A stretch of DNA of 64,000 nt from Sulfitobacter sp. (GCA_017854855.1 JAFMGZ010000018.1:1-64000); one strand, 5' to 3'. Shown: positions 54,601 through 63,217, counted from the stretch's first letter. Notes: generated by a model not told the origin, from the sequence alone. Made by a program: numbers and translations.

Positions 54601-54862
54601 CCTGGCCCATGGCATCCCCTGCGTGATCAGCCCGATCGCAGCAGAGGGGATCGGACTGCGCAGTGGCTATGATTGTTTCATCGCCGAGCGGCCAGAGGAC
54701 TGGGTACGGGCCATCATGCGGCTGACCGGCGACGACATGCTTTGGGAACAAATGTCGCAAAATGCCCGAACCTACATGCACAGCACAATGTCTTATGCAC
54801 GGGGCCGCGAAATGATGCGGGCCGCGTTTGAGGCCGCTGAAATGTACGGCTCCCGGCCGTGA
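51662..54862 (+). CDS. Large bimodular glycosyltransferase (unknown N-terminal domain + GT2 + GT4-like)
   Basis: 1066 aa. Residues 1 to about 420 match nothing I recognise; they are soluble, rich in aromatic and acidic residues and beta-strand-like. A GT2 module follows (about 425-680): PDVSVIIPAHNNIAFTYLTL, FEVIVVDDGSTDETTKL, YIALLNNDVEVTAGW and MYFEDTDFAFKVRAAGY. The C-terminal module (about 690-1060) is GT-B-like, with RVLFIDYAPPRADKDAGSYAAL, LSFLGSFRHHPNAEGVKWF and VFVAPLLSGAGIKGKVISALAHGIPCV. Two catalytic modules in one chain suggest a polymerase-type enzyme adding alternating sugars to the capsule. Starts at GTG with AAAGAGG upstream; ATG 51680 is an alternative. Confidence 0.87.
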   Translation: MSIDFMSDFRCLVLLDGTVFGNIEKTAINRPMEIRLGDALSPFETCDHAPTPVFAQTGSYRLDTRHLAQNSTSQPSESAPGEVYACWVDHLADWTLREAQTIQLMINRFESPCQIYFDNGIHIPKVEEGMVFHACLAAHRAAATLCVTFRDPVSLQEERHFLPFDTNFAGGTRRNDFAQVRQPIPPHFHSCDISLEIEYARHQPDDKGTEPFLFLADVRVTSAPMADLSSLMLEPEWIYGRADAADGEWIRAALPNALAPGQGLCVQVGHDAFPLTPMMKPDFTVRENYGHTMICASAQDMELVLSIDGQHVKPLSIQKGDTVIRLPSKYLNGHVRLISLKDKSGSVTLFEQHQLLPYTTTPEDVMRRESAAPFPNALLPQTPHRYTALKAVMQAAGPKTDLSQIIFALQTLEGGPENVTLEPLHFPAVSNPDVSVIIPAHNNIAFTYLTLCSLLMGQNDASFEVIVVDDGSTDETTKLEELVSGITVVRPLVAQRFIRACNAGAERARGEYIALLNNDVEVTAGWLDELIAAFSRFDNVGLVGSKLLYPNGDLQDAGGIVWNSGNPWNYGKGQNPNAPEYSYARQADYLSGAALLAPASVWRELGGLSSYLEPMYFEDTDFAFKVRAAGYSTWFIPSSVVYHFEGMTSGTDVTSGFKKFQEINRPKFKRQWASAYSHFGPEGQSPDLEKDRGIIGRVLFIDYAPPRADKDAGSYAALQEMRLVQSLGYKVSFISTNMAHLGKYTQDLQKSGIEVIYAPFYMNPSAYLDEHARDFDAFYITRYYVAQGLVKQIRRQAPKAKILFNNADLHFLRELRAAQIDADTDQLDRARETRTQELDVIRSVDVVLSYTDIEHSVIQAYTDGQSKVVKCPWVVDVPDAVPAASSRYGLSFLGSFRHHPNAEGVKWFVHNILPRLIAKDPETELSIYGSGMGDDIRALGGPHVNPLGYIENAADAYDTHRVFVAPLLSGAGIKGKVISALAHGIPCVISPIAAEGIGLRSGYDCFIAERPEDWVRAIMRLTGDDMLWEQMSQNARTYMHSTMSYARGREMMRAAFEAAEMYGSRP

Positions 54863-54885
54863 CCCACTAAGGATCATCTTCGGAC

Positions 54886-55614
54886 ATGCGTCACATCATC
54901 CTGCACAATCACCTGTTCAAGAATGCAGGCACCTCTGTCGATCACATTCTTGCGCAGAACTTTGATGACCGCTGGTTAAGTGCTGAGTTTCCGATGCCCG
55001 ACAACGGCAATACCGCCCTTGTTCGCGAATGGATCTGCGATCATCCGCAGGCTGTGGCCTTTTCTTCGCATACGTTGATGGGGCCCTTGCCGGTTATCGC
55101 AGATGTGGCGATCATCCCCATCGTCATGCTGCGTGACCCCGTGGATCGGATCGCATCGGCCTATCGTTTTGAACGGGCGCAAAAGACAGACACATGGGCT
55201 GCCAGACTGGCCAAATCAGAAGCCTTTGCCGGCTACGTGCATGGCCGCCTGTCGGTTGAGGGTGACCGGCAATGCCGGAATTTTCAAACCCAGCGCCTTG
55301 CCTCTCTCATGGCCGAGGGCACCGGATCAGAGCTTGAACGGGCCTGCGCCGCCGCAGGGTTGATCCGGCAGACCGGCGTTCTGGGTTTTGTCCCAGAATT
55401 TGCGCAGGCCATGAAACGCCTCAACCAGCTGGCCAAACCGCATTACCCCGGTTTTTCGTGGCGTCCGGTTGCGGCCAATGTGTCCGGTTCATCCCCGATG
55501 CAGGCCGTGTCGCCCGCGATGCGACAAACCTTGCAAGACATCAACGCAGATGATCTGGCCCTTTTGGCCCATGCAAATCAATTGACCGATTTTAGCACAG
55601 TCGAAAACGCCTGA
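54886..55614 (+). CDS. Sulfotransferase family protein
   Basis: 242 aa. The PAPS 5'-phosphosulfate loop is at the N-terminus (ILHNHLFKNAGTSVDHIL) and the 3'-phosphate site is IVMLRDPVDRIASAYRFE, as in carbohydrate sulfotransferases of the heparan 2-O / family 2 type. It probably sulfates the exported polysaccharide before export. It follows the large glycosyltransferase gene by 23 bp and is likely in the same transcript. Confidence 0.82.
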   Translation: MRHIILHNHLFKNAGTSVDHILAQNFDDRWLSAEFPMPDNGNTALVREWICDHPQAVAFSSHTLMGPLPVIADVAIIPIVMLRDPVDRIASAYRFERAQKTDTWAARLAKSEAFAGYVHGRLSVEGDRQCRNFQTQRLASLMAEGTGSELERACAAAGLIRQTGVLGFVPEFAQAMKRLNQLAKPHYPGFSWRPVAANVSGSSPMQAVSPAMRQTLQDINADDLALLAHANQLTDFSTVENA

Positions 55615-55710
55615 CCCCTTGGCACGGCCTGAATGCGAAACGTTGACCGCGTTCACCGGCAAATGAAACCCCTGGTAACTGACCAAGGATAGTGAAGCTC
55701 AACATAGGCC

Positions 55711-56616
55711 TCACGCCGCCAGCCACAGGTCCCTGCCCCATGACGCGGGAATGGCATATCCCTCGGCCTCAATCTCGGAACATATGCGGCCTACGTCATC
55801 TGCGATCAATTCGGGGAAAAAGGCCGGCATCTGGTGGCGTACGCTTTCGGTAAACCGCCGCTCCAGCAGGGATTGCGGGTAGTCAAATGGCGGTACCTCA
55901 AGGAAATCCTCGATGCGGCGCAGGGTTCCTCGCTGATCTGCGTGCAGGTCTTCATAGAAAACAACCTTGAGCATCTCAGGCGACAGCCCACTGCGCAGAT
56001 TGCGCAGAACCTGACCATATTCGGCATTTACCCAGATGTGCGGCCGACGGATGAATTCGTCAAACTGCTCAGGCCCCCATAGATCAAGCTTGTCCAGATG
56101 GCCGGTCAGCTGCAGATGAAATTTTGTATGGCTCCATAGCCGCTGCACCGGGTCGCGCATCGAATAGAGCACTTTCAACCGGTCACATTTTGCGGCCACC
56201 TGCGGCCAGGCATCGCGGGGAAGCTGGGCATGGAGGTTTGAGAAATCGCAGGCATAGACCTGATGATCGCGCATCTGGAACAGGTTGCGATACCAAAGAT
56301 CGTCCACGGGACGATCCAGATAGGCACTGACCCACCTCAGGTTCGCCCGAACCGCATCAATATTCGCCTTTTCGGGGTCAAACCGAAACAGATAGCGATT
56401 GCGCGCCTCCCTCAGGCGGTACAGCTCGCTTAACTGTTGGGGGTTCACAAAACGGTGGTAGAAATAGTGAATTTCTTTTTCCATGGCGAAATGCAGGGCC
56501 GGGTGCCGGTCCAGCACCGCATAAAGCCATGTGGTCCCCGCCTTCATCGCGCCAACGCTCAGAAAAAGGTTTGAAAATAGCCTCGGCTCTGTCTTGGGTT
56601 CAGTCATCTGCAGCAT
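55711..56616 (-). CDS. Sulfotransferase (Sulfotransfer_1 type)
   Basis: 301 aa. 5'-phosphosulfate loop FLSVGAMKAGTTWLYAVLDRHP and 3'-phosphate site VLYSMRDPVQRLWSHTKFHLQ are present. The LERRFTESVRHQMPAFFPE segment near the C-terminus is typical of bacterial sulfotransferases acting on carbohydrates or small acceptors. It overlaps the stop of the FkbH-like gene by 17 bp (8 bp if the second ATG at 56607 is used), so it belongs to that minus-strand operon. With the other sulfotransferase it argues for a sulfated product. Confidence 0.87.
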   Translation of the reverse strand: MLQMTEPKTEPRLFSNLFLSVGAMKAGTTWLYAVLDRHPALHFAMEKEIHYFYHRFVNPQQLSELYRLREARNRYLFRFDPEKANIDAVRANLRWVSAYLDRPVDDLWYRNLFQMRDHQVYACDFSNLHAQLPRDAWPQVAAKCDRLKVLYSMRDPVQRLWSHTKFHLQLTGHLDKLDLWGPEQFDEFIRRPHIWVNAEYGQVLRNLRSGLSPEMLKVVFYEDLHADQRGTLRRIEDFLEVPPFDYPQSLLERRFTESVRHQMPAFFPELIADDVGRICSEIEAEGYAIPASWGRDLWLAA

Positions 56617-58411
56617 CCCATGCCTGATCCAAGGCCTGCTCTGTCAGTTGGGCCAGGGCGTCGCGGTACATGCGGTGATAGATGGGGCGTTTGAAATGGT
56701 TCAGGTCGATCATATCATCGGCACCCGTGATATGATCTGCCGGGTCGATCAAGATGACCTGCGGATGGTCCCGTACCACGGTCCGCAAGGCCCTGTTCAA
56801 CCGCTTGTGATAGGGGTGGTCGGGACGGTCCGGGTTTTGGAAATGCAGCGGCCCGCGTTCATTGGCCAGGATCACGACAACGCTGGCGGATTTGGGCAGG
56901 GCGTTCAGAATCGTGGCATACCGCTGCACCATTTCCGGCTCTTGCAACAGCCCCTCGTGTTCAAACCGGTCACATAATGTCGACAGGCGTTCGCGCTGCA
57001 GATCGGTTTCCGCGACAGCACAACGCAGATCCTCGCGGGCGATCAGGTCCTGATTCTGGGCCCCTACCAGCCAATATGGAATGCGCAACCCGCTGACCTT
57101 GTCCCGATACAGCGGAATATCAGCATCCGCCCAGAAGCTCAGGAAATACAGGTTCCGGCCGTCGGGCATGTCTTGCATCTGCGTGGTGAAATCATCTGGG
57201 CCATAGCCCAGCGCCGCTGCGGCCTCTTGCTGCGCCGCATTCAAACCGCCGGTCAGCGCAGGCATCAGAAAGGCAGTATGATCCCGGCGGAACATCTGAC
57301 CATTCCTGGGCTGATTGAACTCTTCGGTGATCACATCCGTATGAAGGCCGAAAAAATGCATCAAACTTGCCAGATCACAGCCCCCACGGGCAAATATGTG
57401 ATCAAAGCGCAGCATTGGTTTGGGGTCTTTCGCGCCAATATCCGTGATCGGTGCAGGGGTAATCCAATCCACCCGCAAATCATCAGTGGTCGGATCGGTC
57501 AGCACCGGGCCGACAGGGTGCAGGTCAAGCCGGCCCAGAAAATCATAGAGCCAATGTTCGATGTACATATTCAGCGTCCGGCAGGAAAAACAGAAATGTT
57601 CGATCCGCCTGATATTGTGCAATCGGCGGGTCAGGTAAAAACCGACAAAACCGTAATCGCCAAAATCATCGCGCACACGGATCAGCCCTGCATCCGTGGT
57701 GTTCAGGCTCAACACATGGCGCAATGCCGCACGGGCCTCAGCGGGATCATCCGGCAGGCGATTCTTGGTAAAATTCAGCTGGTTGGTGCGATTGATCAGC
57801 TCAATCGCCCGGTCCAGATGTTTTTCCACATCATATTCGATATAGGCCCGCACATTCGACTGGCGCAGAAACTCTATCGTTTCGGTGCCCTGCGCCTGTG
57901 CGGCCTGCGCCTTGCGTTCCTTGACCTTGTATTGGGTCAGCCTGCTGAACCCCTCATCCGGCTTGCCTTGCAACTGCGGCGCATCCGCCAGCAGCGCGAT
58001 CACCTCTGGCAGCGCGACGTTCAGACCGGGGTTCATATGTGCCGCCTGGGCCAGGTTCATCGGGTTGTCATCCAAAAACAGCACCGATTGGGGGCGCAGG
58101 CCGATCTGGTCCAGCATCGCCTGAATGCGCGGCCCCTTGGGTGACCAATCAATGCTGGGAAAGATCAGGTAATCCCAGACGCCGGTCTGTTTCAGCAGGG
58201 ATTCGACCGGTTCGCGCTGGTTCTTGGAACAAACGGCCGACATGATCCCGCGCTTGGCCAATTCGACAATCAGGTTCTGATGATCCATGCGGTAGGTGAT
58301 GCCACCCTCACTCAGGGTACCCTCCCAAAAGGTTTCATCCAGATCCCAGATGATCAGGCGAATATCCTCAGCAAAGCTTAGCTCATCCTGGGTTGTCTGC
58401 GCCAATCCCAT
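56600..58411 (-). CDS. FkbH-like HAD-IIIC protein with acyltransferase-like and SGNH-like regions
   Basis: 603 aa. The HAD-IIIC phosphatase domain (about 15-190) has motif I IIWDLDETFWEGTLSEGG and SVLFLDDNPMNLAQA. A GNAT-like region follows (about 195-335) with LINRTNQLNFTKNRL, DDFGDYGFVGFYL. The last 260 residues resemble an SGNH hydrolase, with DDMIDLNHFKRPIYHRM carrying the DxxH pattern. FkbH-type enzymes load a glyceryl group from 1,3-bisphosphoglycerate onto a carrier; here a glyceryl or similar substituent on the polysaccharide is an inference. ATG 58411 has GGAAGACC upstream, one base after the methyltransferase stop. Confidence 0.82.
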   Translation of the reverse strand: MGLAQTTQDELSFAEDIRLIIWDLDETFWEGTLSEGGITYRMDHQNLIVELAKRGIMSAVCSKNQREPVESLLKQTGVWDYLIFPSIDWSPKGPRIQAMLDQIGLRPQSVLFLDDNPMNLAQAAHMNPGLNVALPEVIALLADAPQLQGKPDEGFSRLTQYKVKERKAQAAQAQGTETIEFLRQSNVRAYIEYDVEKHLDRAIELINRTNQLNFTKNRLPDDPAEARAALRHVLSLNTTDAGLIRVRDDFGDYGFVGFYLTRRLHNIRRIEHFCFSCRTLNMYIEHWLYDFLGRLDLHPVGPVLTDPTTDDLRVDWITPAPITDIGAKDPKPMLRFDHIFARGGCDLASLMHFFGLHTDVITEEFNQPRNGQMFRRDHTAFLMPALTGGLNAAQQEAAAALGYGPDDFTTQMQDMPDGRNLYFLSFWADADIPLYRDKVSGLRIPYWLVGAQNQDLIAREDLRCAVAETDLQRERLSTLCDRFEHEGLLQEPEMVQRYATILNALPKSASVVVILANERGPLHFQNPDRPDHPYHKRLNRALRTVVRDHPQVILIDPADHITGADDMIDLNHFKRPIYHRMYRDALAQLTEQALDQAWDAADD

Positions 58412-58412
58412 C

Positions 58413-59057
58413 TCAGGTCTTCCGCAAATAGCCGTTGGGGTTGGTCGTGGCATTGACCCCAAACATGTCGCAATAGGTCTTATCAATCTCATAGACATCC
58501 GGATGGGCGGTCAAAAACACCTCAAGCGCGCGGCTGGGGCCGCCGTCAAACCGGTCTGCCAGGTCCAGTTCTGCCAAAACGCTGTCTTCCATGATCAGAT
58601 ATTCACCGGACCGCAGATGTGTCGCACCAAAGGACAGAACGGCCATGCAGGCATCAAAGGTATGCGCGCTGTCCTCTGACAGAATCCAGGGGCGCGGCAG
58701 ATCAAACAGGGCGTGTTCGGCAAAGGTCTGGTCCAGCGCCATGACATTGCCCTGCACAAAACGGATCCCGTCAAACCGGTCATCCGCATCCGGCGGTGTG
58801 CGGTCAATCGACACGATCTGCGTATCTAGACCGTACATTTTCACGACATCCCGGAACATCAGGGCAGAGCCGCCAAATTTGGTCCCTACTTCAATGAAAC
58901 TGCCCGGCTGCACCGCGTGGATCAGATGCAGATACAGCGCAATATCAATAGGCGACTTGTTACACATCACATCCCTGTAATGATAATTCATCACGCCGTG
59001 ATGATAGGCCCCCAATTGTGGGCGCGTAAAAGGTGTCTTGAACGAGCGGATCATCAT
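58413..59057 (-). CDS. CmcI-like SAM-dependent methyltransferase (cephalosporin hydroxylase family)
   Basis: 214 aa. IDIALYLHLIHAVQPGSFIEVGTKFGGSALMFRDVV is the SAM-binding motif of the CmcI (PF04989-type) group; IVSIDRTPPDAD, PWILSEDSAHTFDACMAVL and YLIMEDSVL complete the Rossmann core. In sugar clusters such proteins are probable O-methyltransferases; the hydroxylase name is historical. It is the first gene of a minus-strand operon with the FkbH-like and sulfotransferase genes. AAGG lies before the double ATG. Confidence 0.83.
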   Translation of the reverse strand: MMIRSFKTPFTRPQLGAYHHGVMNYHYRDVMCNKSPIDIALYLHLIHAVQPGSFIEVGTKFGGSALMFRDVVKMYGLDTQIVSIDRTPPDADDRFDGIRFVQGNVMALDQTFAEHALFDLPRPWILSEDSAHTFDACMAVLSFGATHLRSGEYLIMEDSVLAELDLADRFDGGPSRALEVFLTAHPDVYEIDKTYCDMFGVNATTNPNGYLRKT

Positions 59058-59228
59058 CTGCCTTCCGAATTAGGCCTGCGTCAAAAGGGCCAAGTCGCAT
59101 GCCCCTCTTGCCCCGCCTTTGTGTCCCGAAAGCTGTAAACAGAAGATTAACAAGCGTCGCATTTTGCGGATAGCTTTCCGGGACAATCCGCATAAGGTCA
59201 CGAAAATACCCTCTGAAAGGAACACCTC

Positions 59229-60389
59229 ATGCATTTTGGCCTCAGCGAAGAACAAGAGATGATCGTCTCAACCGTCCGCAGTTTTGTGGAAAAGGAAATC
59301 TACCCGCATGAGGCCGAAGTGGAGCGGACAGGCCAAGTCCCACATGAGCTGGGCCAATCCATCAAGCAAAAGGTCATTGATCTGGGATTTTACGCCTGCA
59401 ACTTCCCTGAGGAAGTCGGCGGCGCGGGGCTGTCGCATGTGGATTTCACTCTGGTTGAACGCGAGTTGGGGCGCGGCTCTATGGCGCTGACCCATTTCTT
59501 TGGGCGGCCGCAAAACATCCTGATGGCCTGTAACGCAGAACAACGTGAACGCTATCTGCTGCCTGCGGTGCGCGGCGAACGGATGGATGCGCTGGCGATG
59601 ACAGAACCGGATGCCGGTTCAGACGTGCGCGGTATGAAATGCAGCGCCGTGCGCGATGGCGGGGATTGGGTGATCAACGGCTCGAAACACTTTATCTCGG
59701 GGGCGGATCACGCGGATTTCTTTATCGTCTTTATCGCAACCGGTGTGGATGAAACCCCAAAGGGGCCGAAAAAGCGGATCACGACATTCCTTGTGGATCG
59801 CGGGACGCCGGGGTTTGAGGTGCGCGATGGTTATAATTCGGTCAGCCACAAAGGCTACAAGAACTGCATCCTCGATTTCGACGATTGCCGCCTGCCTGAT
59901 GCGCAGGTGCTGGGCGAGGTCGATGGTGGTTTTGCGGTGATGAATGAATGGCTTTATGCCACGCGCATCACGGTTGCTGCCTTCTCGGTCGGACGGGCGC
60001 GGCGCTGTTTTGACTATGCGCTGCGCTATGCAGCCGAACGCAAGCAATTTGGCCAGCAGATCGGTAAATTCCAGGGGATCGGGTTTCAGATCGCTGATAT
60101 GATCACGGAAATTGACGCCGCTGACTGGCTGACCCTTGCCGCCGCTTGGCGCTTGGACCAGGGGCTGCCTGCAAACCGCGAGATCGCCTCAGCGAAACTC
60201 TATGCCTCAGAGGCTTTGGCACGGGTCACCGACGCCACCTTGCAAATCTACGGTGGCATGGGGCTGATGGATGATTTTCCCATTGAACGCTTCTGGCGCG
60301 ATGCCCGGGTTGAACGCATCTGGGACGGCACCTCCGAGATCCAGCGCCACATCATCTCGCGCGATTTGCTGCGCCCACTGGGGGCGTGA
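59229..60389 (+). CDS. Acyl-CoA dehydrogenase
   Basis: 386-aa FAD-dependent acyl-CoA dehydrogenase. AMTEPDAGSDVRGMKCSA and WVINGSKHFISGADHADFF are the FAD/substrate signatures; the second family signature is AERKQFGQQIGKFQGIGFQIADM, and the C-terminus carries QIYGGMGLMDDFPIERFWRDARVERIWDGTSEIQR, where the catalytic acid lies in the conserved YGG-to-R region. AAAGGAACACC precedes ATG. Directly followed by an acyl-CoA ligase and a CaiD-like hydratase, it may oxidise gamma-butyrobetainyl-CoA to crotonobetainyl-CoA, like CaiA/BcoA-type enzymes. Confidence 0.9.
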   Translation: MHFGLSEEQEMIVSTVRSFVEKEIYPHEAEVERTGQVPHELGQSIKQKVIDLGFYACNFPEEVGGAGLSHVDFTLVERELGRGSMALTHFFGRPQNILMACNAEQRERYLLPAVRGERMDALAMTEPDAGSDVRGMKCSAVRDGGDWVINGSKHFISGADHADFFIVFIATGVDETPKGPKKRITTFLVDRGTPGFEVRDGYNSVSHKGYKNCILDFDDCRLPDAQVLGEVDGGFAVMNEWLYATRITVAAFSVGRARRCFDYALRYAAERKQFGQQIGKFQGIGFQIADMITEIDAADWLTLAAAWRLDQGLPANREIASAKLYASEALARVTDATLQIYGGMGLMDDFPIERFWRDARVERIWDGTSEIQRHIISRDLLRPLGA

Positions 60390-62420
60390 ATGACGCGCTC
60401 TTTGGACCGCTTGCTGCGCCCGCGCTCTATTGCTGTGGTTGGCGGGGGCGCATGGTGCAAACAGGTTGTGCTGCAATGCCAAAAGATGGGGTTTGCCGGT
60501 GATCTCTGGCCCGTGCACCCCAAGGCGGACCAGATCCAAGGACTACCGGTTTATCGCAGCATTGACGCCCTGCCGCAGGCCCCTGATGCGACATTCATCG
60601 GCGTAAACCGCGAGGCGACGGTTTCGATTGTCGATCAATTGTCCCAAGGTGGTGCCGGAGGGGCGGTCTGTTTCGCCTCTGGTTTCCTTGAGGCGCAGGC
60701 CGAAGATGCAGGTGGTGCTGATCTGCAATCCGCCTTGCTGGCGGCCGCAGGCGACATGCCGTTTCTGGGGCCGAATTGTTATGGCTATGTGAACTATCTG
60801 GATGGCGCGCTGCTCTGGCCGGATCAACATGGCGGCAAACGCGTGGATCGCGGGGTGGCGATCATCACGCAAAGCTCAAACATCGCGATCAACCTGACCA
60901 TGCAGTCACGCGGCCTGCCGCTGGCCTATGTGGTGACGGCGGGCAATCAGGCACAATCCGGCATCGCCGACATCGGCATGGCGCTGCTGGCGGATGACCG
61001 TGTTACCGCCCTGGGCCTGCACATCGAAGGCATCGGTGATCTGCGCGCCTTTGAAGCATTGGCCAGCCGTGCCCGAGAGCTGAACAAACCCATTGTCGCG
61101 ATCAAAGTGGGGCAGTCTGATCAGGCCCGTGCTGCCACGATCTCTCATACTGCATCGCTCGCGGGCGAGGACGCAGGCGCGGCGGCGCTTCTGGCGCGTC
61201 TTGGCATCGCCCGCGTGCACGCACTGCCCAGCTTTCTGGAAACCCTCAAGCTGATGCATGTCTGCGGGCACCTGCCGCAAAACACACTGGCCACGATCAG
61301 CTGTTCGGGGGGCGAGGCCAGCCTTGCCGCCGATAGTGCTCTGGCCCATGCAGTGACCTTTCCCCCGCTGAACGCGCGGCAGTCAACCGATCTGCGCGCC
61401 GCCCTTGGCCCCCGCGTCGCATTGGCCAATCCGCTGGACTATCACACCTATATCTGGCGCGATGTGCCTGCCATGACCCGGGCCTTTGCCGCCATGGCAG
61501 ATCCCGGCATTGCCATCACCATCCTGATCGTCGATTTTCCCCGGGCAGACCTATGTGACCCGTCAGACTGGGATTGTGTTATCGCATCGGCCATCGGGGC
61601 AGCGCGTGAAACAGGAAGGCTATATGGCATGGCCGCGACCCTGCCCGAACTGATGCCAGAACATGTGGCACAGCAGTTGATGGCAGCCGGGGTCATCCCC
61701 TTCTCTGGTCTGTCCGAAGCACTGGCCGCCTGCGCCGCTGCCGCAACCCCGCTGCCGATTCCAAGCGATCCGATCTTGCTGCCCAACGACCAGACAGATG
61801 CAACCGTCTTGAGCGAAGCAGAGGCCAAACAAGTCTTGGCAGACCACGGGTTGCGCATACCAAAATCGCAAAGATGCGCCACAATGGCCCGAGTTAGAGA
61901 CTGTTCTGTGACCATCGGCTACCCTCAAGTACTTAAGGGTGAGGGGGTTGCGCATAAAACCGAAAGTGGGGCAGTAAAGCTCAACCTCATGAGCGCCGAT
62001 GACGCCTATGTTGCTGCCAGTGAAATGACCGCCACGGGGTTTTTGATCGAAGAAATGATCACCGGCACCGTCGCCGAACTGTTGATCGGGGTGGTCAAAG
62101 ACCCCGCCCACGGCTTTGTCCTGACCCTTGGCGCGGGCGGAACCCTGACCGAAATACTCCAAGACAGCATCTCGCTGCTATTGCCAACCACTGACAGTGC
62201 AATCCAAGCAGCCCTGAGCCAGCTCAAGATTGCACCCCTCCTGAACGGCTATCGCGGGGCAGCGCCCGCCGATATGGCCGCAATCCTGCGGGCGATCCGG
62301 GCCGTACAGGACTATTGCATTGCACATCGCGACAGCCTGCAAGAGATTGAGGTAAACCCGCTGATCTGCACCCCGGCAGACGCCATCGCCGCCGACGCCC
62401 TGCTGCGCCGCAGTCTTTGA
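60390..62420 (+). CDS. ADP-forming acyl-CoA synthetase (acetate-CoA ligase family)
   Basis: 676 aa. CoA-binding domain (RPRSIAVVGGGAWCKQVVLQCQKMGF), succinyl-CoA-ligase-like domain with ITQSSNIAINLTMQSRGLPLAY and the catalytic histidine region TISHTASLAGEDAGAAALL, then a C-terminal ATP-grasp domain (about 475-676: GYPQVLKGEGVAHKTESGAVKL, EVNPLI). Activates a carboxylic acid to its CoA thioester with ATP to ADP. ATG 60390 immediately follows the dehydrogenase TGA. Likely substrate is the acid oxidised by its neighbours. Confidence 0.9.
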   Translation: MTRSLDRLLRPRSIAVVGGGAWCKQVVLQCQKMGFAGDLWPVHPKADQIQGLPVYRSIDALPQAPDATFIGVNREATVSIVDQLSQGGAGGAVCFASGFLEAQAEDAGGADLQSALLAAAGDMPFLGPNCYGYVNYLDGALLWPDQHGGKRVDRGVAIITQSSNIAINLTMQSRGLPLAYVVTAGNQAQSGIADIGMALLADDRVTALGLHIEGIGDLRAFEALASRARELNKPIVAIKVGQSDQARAATISHTASLAGEDAGAAALLARLGIARVHALPSFLETLKLMHVCGHLPQNTLATISCSGGEASLAADSALAHAVTFPPLNARQSTDLRAALGPRVALANPLDYHTYIWRDVPAMTRAFAAMADPGIAITILIVDFPRADLCDPSDWDCVIASAIGAARETGRLYGMAATLPELMPEHVAQQLMAAGVIPFSGLSEALAACAAAATPLPIPSDPILLPNDQTDATVLSEAEAKQVLADHGLRIPKSQRCATMARVRDCSVTIGYPQVLKGEGVAHKTESGAVKLNLMSADDAYVAASEMTATGFLIEEMITGTVAELLIGVVKDPAHGFVLTLGAGGTLTEILQDSISLLLPTTDSAIQAALSQLKIAPLLNGYRGAAPADMAAILRAIRAVQDYCIAHRDSLQEIEVNPLICTPADAIAADALLRRSL

Positions 62421-62431
62421 AAGGACAGCCC

Positions 62432-63217
62432 ATGTCAGACAACCCTGTCAAAACCCACCGCGAGGGTGCGATCCTGCAAGTGACGCTGGACCGGCCCAAG
62501 GCCAATGCGATTGATCTGCAGACATCCCGCATCATGGGCGATGTCTTTGCCGCTTTTCGCGATGATCCGGAACTGCGCGTGGCAATCATCACCGGTGGCG
62601 GTGACAAGTTCTTTTGCCCGGGCTGGGACCTCAAGGCCGCATCTGACGGGGATGCCGTGGATGGCGATTACGGCGTGGGCGGCTTTGGCGGCATCCAGGA
62701 ACTGCGCGGCTTGAACAAACCTGTCATCGCTGCGGTGAACGGAATCGCCTGCGGGGGCGGTCTGGAACTGGCGCTTTCTGCGGATATGATCATCGCCGCT
62801 GATCACGCGACCTTTGCCCTGCCTGAAATCCGGTCTGGCACAGTGGCTGATGCGGCCTCGGTGAAACTGCCCAAACGCATTCCCTATCACATCGCGATGG
62901 AACTGCTGCTGACAGGGCGCTGGTTTGACGTGAACGAGGCAAAGGGCTGGGGCCTGATCAACGAAATCGTACCAGCAGATCACCTGCTGGACCGCGCCTG
63001 GGAACTGGCGCGCCTGCTGGCCTCCGGCCCGCCGCTGGTCTATGCGGCGATCAAGGAAATCGTGCGCGATGCCGAGGATTCAAAATTTCAGGACGCCATG
63101 AACCGGATCACCCAGCGGCAATTGCCGACAGTCGACATCCTTTACTCCTCAGAGGACCAACTGGAAGGGGCCCGCGCCTTTGCCGAAAAGCGCGATCCCG
63201 TCTGGAAGGGAAAGTAG
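62432..63217 (+). CDS. caiD: Enoyl-CoA hydratase, CaiD (crotonobetainyl-CoA hydratase)-like
   Basis: 261 aa, the same length as E. coli CaiD. GAILQVTLDRPKANAIDLQTSRIMG, FRDDPELRVAIITGGGDKFFCPGWDLKAA, KPVIAAVNGIACGGGLELALSAD and the C-terminal FAEKRDPVWKGK are strikingly CaiD-like. The region after the oxyanion hole, LPEIRSGTVADAASVKLPKR, differs from the PDSGG-type loop of E. coli CaiD, so activity is not certain. It should hydrate crotonobetainyl-CoA to carnitinyl-CoA. ATG 62432 follows AAAGGA at six bases, rejecting a TTG 15 bases upstream. Confidence 0.85.
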   Translation: MSDNPVKTHREGAILQVTLDRPKANAIDLQTSRIMGDVFAAFRDDPELRVAIITGGGDKFFCPGWDLKAASDGDAVDGDYGVGGFGGIQELRGLNKPVIAAVNGIACGGGLELALSADMIIAADHATFALPEIRSGTVADAASVKLPKRIPYHIAMELLLTGRWFDVNEAKGWGLINEIVPADHLLDRAWELARLLASGPPLVYAAIKEIVRDAEDSKFQDAMNRITQRQLPTVDILYSSEDQLEGARAFAEKRDPVWKGK

